The position numbers were made by a program, and so were the translations under genes. From assembly GCA_017623815.1 (NCBI GenBank), contig JAGAOK010000029.1, positions 1-34,782 of the forward strand: a DNA stretch of 34,782 nucleotides, given 5' to 3'. The notes below the pieces were generated by a model. That model was not told where the DNA came from, made no database searches, and worked only from the letters and a program-made list of their open reading frames with translations. Shown one piece after another: positions 16,419 to 24,042 of the stretch; within the stretch, counting starts at the first letter, position 1; each line of letters begins with the position of its first letter. The stretch comes from Lachnospiraceae bacterium (GTDB lineage Bacteria > Bacillota > Clostridia > Lachnospirales > Lachnospiraceae).

Positions 16419-17426
16419 CTAGTATTCCACCCGGTTCCTTCCGAGTTGCTTAGCCCTGGTCAGCTTACTCATCGCCGGCGCAATATTGTCATCCGACGAA
16501 TTTTCAAACTTCATTTCACCCACACCACAGGAAATCGTGATGCGTATTTTATAATCTCCGTACTGAAACTCTGCATTTTCGACTGCTGACCGGAGTTTTT
16601 CCGCAAATTCCGCCGCCTCGGACATATTGCACTTCGGGAGTATGATCAAAAAGCAGTCTTCCTCCCATCGCACCACTTCATCGTTCAGATTTTGAAGCTG
16701 ATATAATATCAAATCCGCGCATTCTCTCAGCACCAGATCTCCGATACTCTTACCATGTATGCGATTCGTCAGGCTGAACATATCGATATCGGCCATAACA
16801 ACCGACACGTTATCCTGAAACAGAAACGGCAGTATTCTTTTGTTATAATATTCATAAAAGCCTTTTCTGCTGCGAAGCCCTGTCACTGAATCCATATAGT
16901 TTTCATTTGACAACATATAGGATTCCAGCATTTTTCCGCAATAAACCGCCGCAAGCGCAAGTCTCGTTTTATCTTCCTCGGAAAATGCCCCAAAGTCGCC
17001 GGTTTCATCAATTTTATTAATTGCCTGATATGCTCCGATTACCGATCCTGAGGAATCCGTAACAGGCATGCAAAGAATGGAACGCGTCACATATCCCGTA
17101 TTCTCATCGACTTCTGATGCAAATCGATAATCCTGAGACGCATCATTGATCAGGATCGTCTCATTCTTTAATATAGATGCCCCGACAATACCTTTTCCTT
17201 CCGGAACAATAATCTTTCCGTTATCCAGAGCCACAATCGTATAATGCTGATGATTTCTGCGATCCCACATCCAGAAGGATGCCCGGTCAGCATTTACCAG
17301 CGTTCGTCCAAGCTCTGTTAGAATCATGATTGTGGATGAAAAATCCTGCTCCTGCATGAGCTGATTCATGTACTCAAATATTTGTGCCAGCATTTCCTCC
17401 GCGGAAAGCATTTTATGCTCTGCCAT
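16419..17426 (-). CDS. GAF domain protein with degenerate GGDEF domain
   Basis: A 335-residue protein: GAF sensor domain (about 20-165) then a GGDEF fold (about 175-335). The diguanylate cyclase core is recognisable (VTGLRSRKGFYEYYN, VMADIDMFSLTNRIHGKSIGD with metal ligand D213), but the GGDEF signature is replaced by E255-E-D-C-F259 (RWEEDCFLIILP) and no RxxD inhibitory site precedes it. It is therefore probably catalytically dead, acting as a nucleotide-binding or partner-binding module. I chose the ATG at 17426, preceded by AGGAGGTGTCTT; the frame is open 15 codons further. A TATAAT at 17463-17468 could be an internal promoter, as there is a 53-nt gap after the SGNH gene. Confidence 0.85.
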   Translation of the reverse strand: MAEHKMLSAEEMLAQIFEYMNQLMQEQDFSSTIMILTELGRTLVNADRASFWMWDRRNHQHYTIVALDNGKIIVPEGKGIVGASILKNETILINDASQDYRFASEVDENTGYVTRSILCMPVTDSSGSVIGAYQAINKIDETGDFGAFSEEDKTRLALAAVYCGKMLESYMLSNENYMDSVTGLRSRKGFYEYYNKRILPFLFQDNVSVVMADIDMFSLTNRIHGKSIGDLVLRECADLILYQLQNLNDEVVRWEEDCFLIILPKCNMSEAAEFAEKLRSAVENAEFQYGDYKIRITISCGVGEMKFENSSDDNIAPAMSKLTRAKQLGRNRVEY

Positions 17427-17479
17427 AAGACACCTCCTACTCGCATTCCGGTTTGTGCCTTTATTATACACCCGGCCTC

Positions 17480-18112
17480 TTATATTGAAAAGACTGCTTT
17501 CGCCAACATCTCTGCCAAAATAGCATGTCCCTCCGGTCCGAGATGTACATAGTCCTCCCCGGATGGTTTGATGTATAGTGCCGCATCCAAAAAGATACAG
17601 CCTGTCTTATCCGCCACTTCTTTATAATATCCGGCAAATTTTTCCGACTCTTTCACCGCACGCAAACCAAAGGAACACGAAAACGCCGAATTGCACACAC
17701 CTGCCTCAATCCGAGGCGGTGATACTAAAATAATTTCCGGCGCAAAACCTTGCTTCTCCTTCGTAAATTCCTGTATCACTTCCACCAGCATTTTTGCACC
17801 GCCGGCCGCATCCGAAGCGCTCGCTCCAAACAACTCCTTCAAATCATTGGTTCCGAGCATAAGAATTACGAGATCCACGGGCTTATGCGTATTCAGGCAT
17901 GGTCTTAAATAATCCAGTCCTTTTTTCCATCCCTCCACCGGATCTTCAAATATCGTAGTACGACCGTTACAGCCCTCTTCTATAACCACATAATCCTCTC
18001 CGAGCAGCCTCTGCAATCTGCCTGTCCATCTCACTTCTTTCGGATAACGAAGTCCGTTTGACGGATTAAATCCATACGTATTGGAATCCCCGTAGCATAA
18101 AACAGTTTTCAT
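17480..18112 (-). CDS. SGNH/GDSL hydrolase family protein
   Basis: Esterase/lipase-type serine hydrolase of 210 residues. Block I is YGDSNTYGFNP (nucleophile Ser10), block III LMLGTNDLKE and block V DYVHLGPEGHAIL with the catalytic Asp/His pair. Residues between (EEGCNGRTT) supply the block II glycine. No signal peptide, so it acts in the cytoplasm; members include arylesterases and carbohydrate deacetylases. GAGAGGAA lies before the ATG. It follows the coiled-coil gene by 13 nt. Confidence 0.9.
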   Translation of the reverse strand: MKTVLCYGDSNTYGFNPSNGLRYPKEVRWTGRLQRLLGEDYVVIEEGCNGRTTIFEDPVEGWKKGLDYLRPCLNTHKPVDLVILMLGTNDLKELFGASASDAAGGAKMLVEVIQEFTKEKQGFAPEIILVSPPRIEAGVCNSAFSCSFGLRAVKESEKFAGYYKEVADKTGCIFLDAALYIKPSGEDYVHLGPEGHAILAEMLAKAVFSI

Positions 18113-18125
18113 AAATATTCCTCTC

Positions 18126-19112
18126 TTATATTAACTTGTCGATTGCATTTCCTTTCAAATCTTCCGCCATCAGCTTCAGTTCTTCGAGCACCTTTTCAAT
18201 TTCCGTCTGAATCTGCTCCTGTATCTGCACAATGTCTTCCGGTGAAACATGTTCTACGCTGCTCTGTATTTCATCTGTACCTTCACGAATCTGTTCCACT
18301 TGTTCTTTCTGCTCTGCGACCTTTTCCTGCACCTTTTCAATCTGCTGCTTACGCTCTTCGTTCTGCTTGGCCAGTTTCTCCGCTTCTTCCGCCTTCTCTG
18401 CAAGTTCTTCCTGCATATGTTCCATTGCCTCACCGACCAGCTCACCCGTAATGGCTTCACTCTCAGTCGCCAGAACCTTATCTGCCGCATCTTCTGCATC
18501 TAAAATCGGATTACTTTTCAGCCTCTCCCCTTTGACAAATCGCAGCGCCGCCCCATTGGCCTGAATGGCGGCCAGATTTTCCTGCATCTCTCGCTGAAGG
18601 CGATTATTTTCTTCATAACGTTCCATCATGCGGGACTGATATTCGGTTGGCCCCTGCGCCATAATCTCATCGTATCGCTTTTGCTCTTCCTCACTCAATC
18701 TCACACCCGGATCATAATAGGAATCATTCTTTTTCATAAGGATCTCGAGATCTTTCTGCTGCTGACTATCCTCTGTCACCGCATATAGCTGCTGCAGATC
18801 TTCCATTTCCGCCTTGTTCTCCTGTACGCGGTCAAGTTTATCTTTGTTATCCTTCGTCAGTCTTACTGACAAATCACGCAACTGCTGCAGCTCATCATCT
18901 ATTTTCTTTTCTCCGGCAAACGCATCCGACACAATCTTACGCGCTTTCTCAAAAGCCTGCGCCTTACGCTCTGCAATCGGGTCCTGTGCTTTATGTGCGA
19001 GTGAAAACGATTTTGCCGTTTTGTCCCCCGCCTGCTCCGCTTCCCTGCTTTGGGTACTTACATTTAAACCACCGGATACTTGCTGTATGTTTGCATTAAG
19101 ATTCACATTCAT
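18126..19112 (-). CDS. Uncharacterised coiled-coil protein
   Basis: I do not recognise this 328-residue, very hydrophilic protein. It is rich in E, K and Q, with coiled-coil predicted by eye at about 70-125, 165-195 and 225-320 (for example EKAEEAEKLAKQNEERKQQI). There is no signal peptide, membrane segment or cysteine-rich motif. The N-terminus (MNVNLNANIQQVSGGLNVST) is polar and probably flexible. I start at 19112 because AAGGAGGAATCTT precedes it; an ATG 7 codons upstream lacks a good site. It heads a five-gene run. A sigma-D-like promoter upstream would place it in a motility-type regulon, which is a guess. Confidence 0.8.
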   Translation of the reverse strand: MNVNLNANIQQVSGGLNVSTQSREAEQAGDKTAKSFSLAHKAQDPIAERKAQAFEKARKIVSDAFAGEKKIDDELQQLRDLSVRLTKDNKDKLDRVQENKAEMEDLQQLYAVTEDSQQQKDLEILMKKNDSYYDPGVRLSEEEQKRYDEIMAQGPTEYQSRMMERYEENNRLQREMQENLAAIQANGAALRFVKGERLKSNPILDAEDAADKVLATESEAITGELVGEAMEHMQEELAEKAEEAEKLAKQNEERKQQIEKVQEKVAEQKEQVEQIREGTDEIQSSVEHVSPEDIVQIQEQIQTEIEKVLEELKLMAEDLKGNAIDKLI

Positions 19113-19177
19113 AAGATTCCTCCTTGAATTCATGCTGCGAAGTCCATTTCGCTTTCAGACATAATGTATCATTATCT

Positions 19178-19205
19178 ATATCGGTTGATTCGAAGGATTA
19201 ATTAA
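19178..19205 (-). promoter_or_regulatory. Possible sigma-D (flagellar-type) promoter of the coiled-coil gene
   Basis: On the minus strand TTAA (19202-19205), 16 nt, then ACCGATAT (19178-19185). The B. subtilis sigma-D consensus is TAAA, 13-16 nt, GCCGATAT, so 7 of 8 positions of the -10 and 3 of 4 of the -35 match. No convincing sigma-A promoter is seen in the same stretch. Confidence 0.4.
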
Positions 19206-19256
19206 CCGGGGAACTCTTTATTCTGTCCTGTGACTGTCTCTCCAATTTAGGCCGGC

Positions 19257-19469
19257 GGGTATTTTGGCACAAAATTGCAAGCTAATACACAGTGTTTCTC
19301 TAAATCCCGGGTATTTGGAGGACATTTTGCCGTGCAATACCCGTTTGACGCAAAAATGCAAGAAAAACTGGGTATTGAGGCTACTTTTTTGTACTCAATA
19401 CCCTTATCCACCGAAAAAAAGCCTGCCACCATGTATCCTGCGGTTTTGCGCTGCCACCATGTATCCCGC
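19257..19469. repeat. Intergenic repeat region with GGGTATT inverted repeats and 28-bp direct repeats
   Basis: GGGTATT occurs at 19257, 19309 and 19370, and its complement AATACCC at 19336 and 19397. These make two hairpins: CGGGTATT/AATACCCG (19308-19315 with 19336-19343) and GGGTATTGAG/CTCAATACCC (19370-19379 with 19394-19403). Next to them TGCCACCATGTATCC, T or C, GC is repeated at 19424 and 19452, part of a degenerate 28-bp tandem pair. An 84-codon minus-strand frame crosses the region but lacks a ribosome binding site and is probably not a gene. This covers most of the 390-nt gap 19113-19502. Confidence 0.65.
19361..19403 (-). terminator. Probable terminator downstream of tspO
   Basis: On the minus strand a perfect 10-bp stem GGGTATTGAG/CTCAATACCC (14-nt loop) is followed by AGTTTTTCTT. 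It lies 100 nt after the tspO stop, inside the repeat region. Confidence 0.55.
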
Positions 19470-19502
19470 AACTTCGCGTCTCTCCTCTGACAATCTCGCA
19501 TT

Positions 19503-19976
19503 TTAGCGATTCAGCCACCACACACCGAAATTCAGGTATGCAGCCACGGTCAGCCAGACAAGATAGGGAATATTCAATCGTCCAGCTGTTTTGTTTATGT
19601 CAGAAAACCTGCGAATCATCTCCCGGACCAGTCCCCACAAAAGCAGAAGCCAGAAAAACGAAAATAAATACCAGCCAAAATTGAAGAAGAAAATCGGCCA
19701 TAGGAAATTAACTACAAGCTGGTAAAAGTAAACAGCCAGTGCTCTTTCCTTTTCTTCCGCCCGCGCATCCGCCTGCGCAATCATATAGGATGATATTCCC
19801 ATCAGCGTATACAAAATGGTCCAGACAACAGGAAAAATCCACGGCGGCGGTGAAAACGGCGGTTGCTTCAGCGCGTCAAACTCCGCCATCGCCCCCCGTG
19901 TTAAGATGGCCGCCAAGGCACCGGTCAAAACCGGAATCACAATACATACAATAAGTTTTTTCCAATCTGTTTTCAT
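19503..19976 (-). CDS. TspO/MBR family protein
   Basis: A 157-residue membrane protein with five hydrophobic segments, the size and topology of bacterial TspO (tryptophan-rich sensory protein, relative of the mitochondrial benzodiazepine receptor). Diagnostic motifs are KQPPFSPPPWIFPVVWTILY in the first third, then NFLWPIFFFNF and PYLVWLTVAAYLNFGVWWLN at the end. The family binds porphyrins and is linked to stress responses. I start at 19976 because GGAGGTGTTTGC precedes MKTDWKKL; an upstream frame to 20066 reads into the neighbouring terminator. No tetrapyrrole gene is nearby. Confidence 0.93.
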   Translation of the reverse strand: MKTDWKKLIVCIVIPVLTGALAAILTRGAMAEFDALKQPPFSPPPWIFPVVWTILYTLMGISSYMIAQADARAEEKERALAVYFYQLVVNFLWPIFFFNFGWYLFSFFWLLLLWGLVREMIRRFSDINKTAGRLNIPYLVWLTVAAYLNFGVWWLNR

Positions 19977-20044
19977 GCAAACACCTCCGTTACAACATAT
20001 GCCAAACAGCCCGGCCACTATACGAAAATCTGCATCTGCCATAC

Positions 20045-20078
20045 AAAAAAGACTGCTACCGGTCATCCGGCGCAGCCT
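20045..20078 (-). terminator. Rho-independent terminator of the membrane protein operon
   Basis: On the minus strand GGCTGCGCCGG (complement of 20067-20077) pairs with CCGGTAGCAGTC (complement of 20051-20062) around a 4-nt loop and is followed by TTTTTTG. It ends the run MerR, CPBP, DUF1295, small membrane protein. Confidence 0.82.
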
Positions 20079-20090
20079 TTCATCTACGTT

Positions 20091-20426
20091 CTATTTTTTA
20101 CCATACTTTTTTTCAATCACAAGCACATACACGGCCATAAGCACGACTATGGCCAACAGGCTTCCCAAAAGTGTAATTACGATAAGCGGCGAATCATCCC
20201 CTGCCAGCAGCGGAAATCCGAGAAGCATAAAAACCAGCGCAAAACCGATCCAAAGCTTACCTACTGCACGGTTGTATGCTTTTATATTCTCCTGTGCAAT
20301 CTCCGGCCTTTTCCCGTTTGACCAGAAACCGACCACTTCTTTTGCACGCAAATCATATATCCCGATTACAACAAAAACAAGACTTACCATAATCCATATG
20401 ACAAATGCTATGATTCCTTCTGTCAT
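20091..20426 (-). CDS. Small uncharacterised membrane protein
   Basis: 111 residues with three hydrophobic segments (about 5-23, 58-75, 80-103). Between the first and second is a conserved-looking cytoplasmic stretch, GFWSNGKRPE and NIKAYNRAVGKLW, which resembles small integral proteins of the SdpI/DUF3784 sort, but I cannot assign a family firmly. It begins 30 nt after the DUF1295 gene and ends just before the operon terminator. A good ribosome binding site (GGAGG) precedes the ATG. Confidence 0.78.
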   Translation of the reverse strand: MTEGIIAFVIWIMVSLVFVVIGIYDLRAKEVVGFWSNGKRPEIAQENIKAYNRAVGKLWIGFALVFMLLGFPLLAGDDSPLIVITLLGSLLAIVVLMAVYVLVIEKKYGKK

Positions 20427-20456
20427 AAATCTGCCTCCTCCCCCGGATACATCATA

Positions 20457-21312
20457 TTATCCGACTAACCATTTATACTTCGCCACGCTGTAAAGCGGAA
20501 CAAGCGGCAGAAGAATCGGTGTCTTTTTCACATATGCCTGATAGTCCGGATCCTCACCGTAGTTACGGTTCTGACGAAGTTCCAGTCTTCTGGCACCGCC
20601 GAACATAATGTACACGATACACACATATCCGATTGCAGCTGCAATCCACTGCCAGATGCTTGCATAAATATTGACGCCGGATACAAACACTCCTGTCCAG
20701 AACAGCACCTCGCCCAAATAATTCGGACAACGGACGATTTTATATAAACCTTTGTCACAGAAACGACTCGGGTTTACGGATTTCTGTTTTGACTTCTGCC
20801 AGTCTGCTGCCGACTCCAGTATAATGCCGAGTGCCATAATGACAGCTCCCACTAAAGCAACCGGATTCGGTTCTCCGATAACCATATCGTATGTAGCATT
20901 TGCAAGACTTCTTTCTGTGTTCATCAAACGAAACAGAAGCGGTGAAACCTGCAAGGCATACAAAAGCGCACAACTGGTCCAGATACTGACTTTCGCTACC
21001 ATTTTCATGTCTTTTCCGTCTTTGATTTCTTTTTTTCATCGTACTCCGGTAAGATGCACTTTTCATTTCTCGAACCAGAAGATATCCTCCCAGTCTGCAG
21101 CCGTAGATTAAAAACAACACACACATTAGAAGTGTCGCAACATCCTGCACATCCATATACATAAAAAACAGTGCCGCACCCATCGCAGCCACAGAAAATC
21201 CGTATCCGAGCGAGATAAAGTATACATACTTATAAAATCCCACACTGCTGACAACAAGCGCAATCACAATCAACACCAAAAATCCAATTCCGAAACTTTC
21301 TGTAAAACCCAT
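20457..21312 (-). pseudogene. DUF1295 (steroid 5-alpha-reductase-like) membrane protein, frameshifted
   Basis: One family-length protein (about 285 residues) is split between two frames. Frame 1 gives the N-terminal part MGFTESFGIG to LLVREMKSASYRSTMKK. Frame 2 gives the rest, including AADWQKSKQK, the conserved RCPNYLGEVLFWTG and NYGEDPDYQAYVKKTPILLP. The frames switch at a run of seven A (minus strand; 21030-21036): removing one A joins them as TMKKEIKDGKDMKMVAKVS, with no missing segment. The C-terminal half resembles isoprenylcysteine/steroid-reductase-type methyltransferase or reductase membrane proteins. The start is the second ATG (21312), 8 nt from GGAGG. It could be a real inactivation, phase variation or a sequencing error. 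Confidence 0.82.
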
Positions 21313-21364
21313 GTCCATTTCCTCCCGGTCTAAAAAATTTACAGCAATGATTCAAAAGTTCTCG

Positions 21365-22246
21365 TTACCTGTCTTTGTATAAAACCACGATTGCAAGCAG
21401 AAGAGCCGGTATCATCGCAATCACCCCAATCGGAGCCGGTCCCAGAATCAGCTGATCGACATACTCCGGTTTTGTCAGATAAATCGCCAGCGAAGCCGTA
21501 CCGTTAATCGCACCGTGTGCCAGCGAAGGCACCCAGATACACTCCGTCTTCTCATATAATACATCCATAAGGGTACCTGCGACAATAGCAAACATACAAA
21601 ATGCTAACATTCCCGATACCGGGGCTCCCGGATATACTTTTCCGTATTCGTAGCCTGCAATCAACATTACCGGCCAGTGCCATGCTCCCCAGATGAATCC
21701 TCCGATGATGCGGCCTTTTGTTTTACCGAAAAAGCCTTTCAGCTGCGGATAAAGCATCCCCCGCCAGCCGACCTCTTCTCCCAGGGCCGCAAACATATTG
21801 ATAAACGGTGCATACAGAGGTGCTGATACAATCTGAATAAGCAAAAGCTGCTGCAGGGTCAGCCCCTGTGCCTCTATCTGTGCCAGCCCCTCCTCGCCGA
21901 GTGCAGTCGCCAGATAAGCTCCTGTCAAATCAAAACGTTCCGGGAAAATCAAAAAATACAAAGCCGCACCGAGTACGGTAAAAAGAAGCGGTCCGAGCCA
22001 TGCCAAAACCATCCAGCCGATCTTCCCTTTAAACTTCGGTATCCACCCCATACCTTTAAGCGGATATTTTGAAAGCAAGACTGCAACAAACGGTGCATAC
22101 ATCACAAGGGTCATTACTCCGCTGAAAATCAGCATACCTGTCTGCCCCATCTCATTGGCTGCAACACTTCCTAACACCTGTAAAATCCAAGCTATCAGAA
22201 AGGCCCAAACTAAATATACGATTGTTTTCTTTTTCTCCTGTACCAT
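21365..22246 (-). CDS. CPBP family intramembrane glutamic endopeptidase
   Basis: CAAX-protease/bacteriocin-processing (Abi) family membrane protein, 293 residues, about eight hydrophobic segments. The conserved motifs are intact: EEVGWRG (E157-E158, R162), FIWGAWHWPVM (second motif, His190) and the later HGAINGTAS. Members cleave membrane substrates or confer self-immunity to peptides; the substrate here is unknown. The AAGGAGG ribosome binding site is inside the last codons of the MerR gene, and only 2 nt separate the two, so they are coupled and MerR probably controls it. Confidence 0.92.
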   Translation of the reverse strand: MVQEKKKTIVYLVWAFLIAWILQVLGSVAANEMGQTGMLIFSGVMTLVMYAPFVAVLLSKYPLKGMGWIPKFKGKIGWMVLAWLGPLLFTVLGAALYFLIFPERFDLTGAYLATALGEEGLAQIEAQGLTLQQLLLIQIVSAPLYAPFINMFAALGEEVGWRGMLYPQLKGFFGKTKGRIIGGFIWGAWHWPVMLIAGYEYGKVYPGAPVSGMLAFCMFAIVAGTLMDVLYEKTECIWVPSLAHGAINGTASLAIYLTKPEYVDQLILGPAPIGVIAMIPALLLAIVVLYKDR

Positions 22247-22248
22247 TC

Positions 22249-22989
22249 TTATGCCTCCTTCACTTCATGCGGCGCGGTACCATACGTTTCCACGCAAAAT
22301 CCCTTATGACTGCAACACGGACAAGTCAGATTCCGCGTTTTGGGCGTATGCTTTGCCCAGAACCACTCTGCCTTTTTCGGCTTAAAAACCTCGTGACATT
22401 CCGGACAAATATAAACTGTATATTTGTGATAGAACTCCATCAACGGGAAAAGTACAATCAGCATAAGCAGAAGCACTCCCGCAAACAGCCACCAGTTTCC
22501 TGTCTTAATCGCATAAATAAATGCTCCGATTTCCAGCCCGTCCAGTACCAGACCGATACCCAGAATCACTGAATAAACCTTTTTCATTTTCTTTTTGTTT
22601 TCCATAACATATGCTACATCACCTAAGTTTTCAACGGAGAAATTTGCAATATTTTTCATTTCTTTTTGAATTTCGTCAATTCTGTCAAGCTGTGCTTTTC
22701 GTTCCGATAATTCCGTCTCGATCGTTTTCTTTTGCTCTTCCAAAAGAAGATTTATAACCTTTGTCGCATTATCTGCTTCCAGAATATCACCCACATGATT
22801 AAGACTCAGTCCCAAATCTCTCAAAAAACAAATCACTTTCAGCTTTTTAAGGTCATCTTCCGTATAAAGTCTTCTGCCGCCTTCGCTGAAATCACTCGGG
22901 ATAAGAATTCCCCTCGTATCATAATATTGCACGGTACGCACTGTCACACCTGCTGCTTTTGCAAGTTCTCCTGTCGTATAATTTGACAT
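22249..22989 (-). CDS. Membrane-anchored MerR family regulator with C-terminal zinc ribbon
   Basis: 246 residues with an unusual build. The MerR helix-turn-helix is at about 1-70 (YTTGELAKAAGVTVRTVQYY, wing SEGGRRLYTEDD). A dimerisation coiled coil spans 80-115. Two transmembrane segments lie at about 138-160 and 166-185. A C-terminal zinc ribbon has C195-P-E-C198 and C223-P-C-C226. The DNA-binding end and the ribbon would both be cytoplasmic if the two segments form a hairpin. Signals sensed at the membrane could be relayed directly to DNA. The gene precedes the CPBP protease gene with 2 nt between. AAGGTGG lies before the ATG, and a MerR-style promoter is immediately upstream. Confidence 0.9.
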   Translation of the reverse strand: MSNYTTGELAKAAGVTVRTVQYYDTRGILIPSDFSEGGRRLYTEDDLKKLKVICFLRDLGLSLNHVGDILEADNATKVINLLLEEQKKTIETELSERKAQLDRIDEIQKEMKNIANFSVENLGDVAYVMENKKKMKKVYSVILGIGLVLDGLEIGAFIYAIKTGNWWLFAGVLLLMLIVLFPLMEFYHKYTVYICPECHEVFKPKKAEWFWAKHTPKTRNLTCPCCSHKGFCVETYGTAPHEVKEA

Positions 22990-23014
22990 AGCGTTTCACC
23001 ACCTTTCATGGCTT

Positions 23015-23060
23015 ATTATGGTATATTACGCTGCGTTACAAGCAATACCTGACGCTGCGT
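23015..23060 (-). promoter_or_regulatory. MerR-type promoter with 19-bp spacer and two ACGCTGCGT operator copies
   Basis: On the minus strand TTGCTT (23040-23045), a 19-nt spacer and CATAAT (23015-23020), the long spacing characteristic of MerR-activated promoters. The spacer contains ACGCAGCGT (23028-23036), and an identical copy lies at 23052-23060, 24 bp upstream, within GACGC-T-GCGTC. These palindromic sites are the likely binding sites of the adjacent MerR protein. Confidence 0.65.
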
Positions 23061-23143
23061 CGTCTTTATAATTTTATACTTTTTTCTTACCTCGCTCATT
23101 ATACAACGATTGCTCTCTTCTATCCAGCATAAAATGAATCCTC

Positions 23144-23172
23144 TTGCGACAACATGATTTCTTTCGTATACT
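23144..23172 (+). promoter_or_regulatory. Sigma-A type promoter of the RNA methyltransferase gene
   Basis: TTGCGA (23144-23149), 17-nt spacer and TATACT (23167-23172). The start codon at 23215 follows about 35 nt downstream of the expected start site, with AGGAG before it. Confidence 0.68.
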
Positions 23173-23214
23173 AATCATTGGTAAATATTTTCAACACATA
23201 AATAGGAGCTACGC

Positions 23215-24024
23215 ATGAGTAACATCGTTGACATTACAGATTTTTCAAATCCGCAGCTTGATATCTACGCACGCCTTAACGAAAATCAGTTGCGGACTTA
23301 TTATGAACCGAACCCCGGAATTTTTATCGCTGAAAGCCCGAATGTCATTGAGCGCGCTTTAAACGGCGGATACGAACCGGTTTCCCTTCTTATTGACAAA
23401 AACCAGTTAACGGGTGCAGCCGAAAAAGTTATTAACCGTATCGGTCAAACACCTGTATTCACTGCAGAAACAGCGGTATTATCAGAACTTACCGGCTTTG
23501 CCATGACAAGAGGGCTGCTTTGTGCCATGAAGCGCAGACAGCTCCCTTCTGTCACAGACCTATGTGCAAACGCCCGCAGAATTGCCGTACTTGAAAATGT
23601 TATGAACCCGACAAATGTCGGTGCCATTTTCCGATCTGCAGCTGCGCTTGGTATGGACGCTGTCCTTTTAACTTCAGGCTGCAGTGACCCGCTCTATCGC
23701 AGAGCCAGCCGCGTCAGTATGGGGACCGTCTTTCAAATACCGTGGACTTTTATAGATGAAACAGAGACAGTACAGACCTTAAAGCAGCTTGGTTTCAAGA
23801 CTGCTGCCATGGCACTTTCGGATGTTGCTGTCAGCATTGATGACCCACAGCTTATGTCAGAAGAAAAACTCGCCATTATCCTCGGAACGGAAGGAGAAGG
23901 CCTGTGCAAACAAACCATTGCCGACTGTGACTATACCGTATGTATCCCTATGTCGCACGGGGTAGATTCCCTGAATGTTGCTGCTGCGAGTGCTGTTGCT
24001 TTCTGGCAACTTTGCAGAAAATAG
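23215..24024 (+). CDS. SpoU/TrmH family RNA 2'-O-ribose methyltransferase
   Basis: A knotted SPOUT methyltransferase of 269 residues. An N-terminal substrate-binding segment (about 1-110, FIAESPNVIERALNG) precedes the catalytic domain with motif 1 NPTNVGAIFRSAAALG, motif 2 LGTEGEGLC and motif 3 MSHGVDSLNVAAASAVAFW. The family methylates ribose in tRNA or rRNA; the target of this member cannot be stated. AGGAG precedes the ATG. The gene leads a two-gene plus-strand unit with the TSUP exporter 18 nt downstream. Confidence 0.92.
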   Translation: MSNIVDITDFSNPQLDIYARLNENQLRTYYEPNPGIFIAESPNVIERALNGGYEPVSLLIDKNQLTGAAEKVINRIGQTPVFTAETAVLSELTGFAMTRGLLCAMKRRQLPSVTDLCANARRIAVLENVMNPTNVGAIFRSAAALGMDAVLLTSGCSDPLYRRASRVSMGTVFQIPWTFIDETETVQTLKQLGFKTAAMALSDVAVSIDDPQLMSEEKLAIILGTEGEGLCKQTIADCDYTVCIPMSHGVDSLNVAAASAVAFWQLCRK

Positions 24025-24042
24025 TTTTAAAGGAATTATATT

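Noticed and set aside
19247..19501. 84-codon minus-strand frame through the tspO downstream region
   Set aside because: No ribosome binding site; composed of hairpin and direct-repeat DNA. Kept as repeat only.
21023..21040. Programmed frameshifting in the DUF1295 gene
   Set aside because: Seven A alone is shorter than typical transcriptional slippage sites and no stimulatory hairpin was seen; mutation or sequencing error is simpler.
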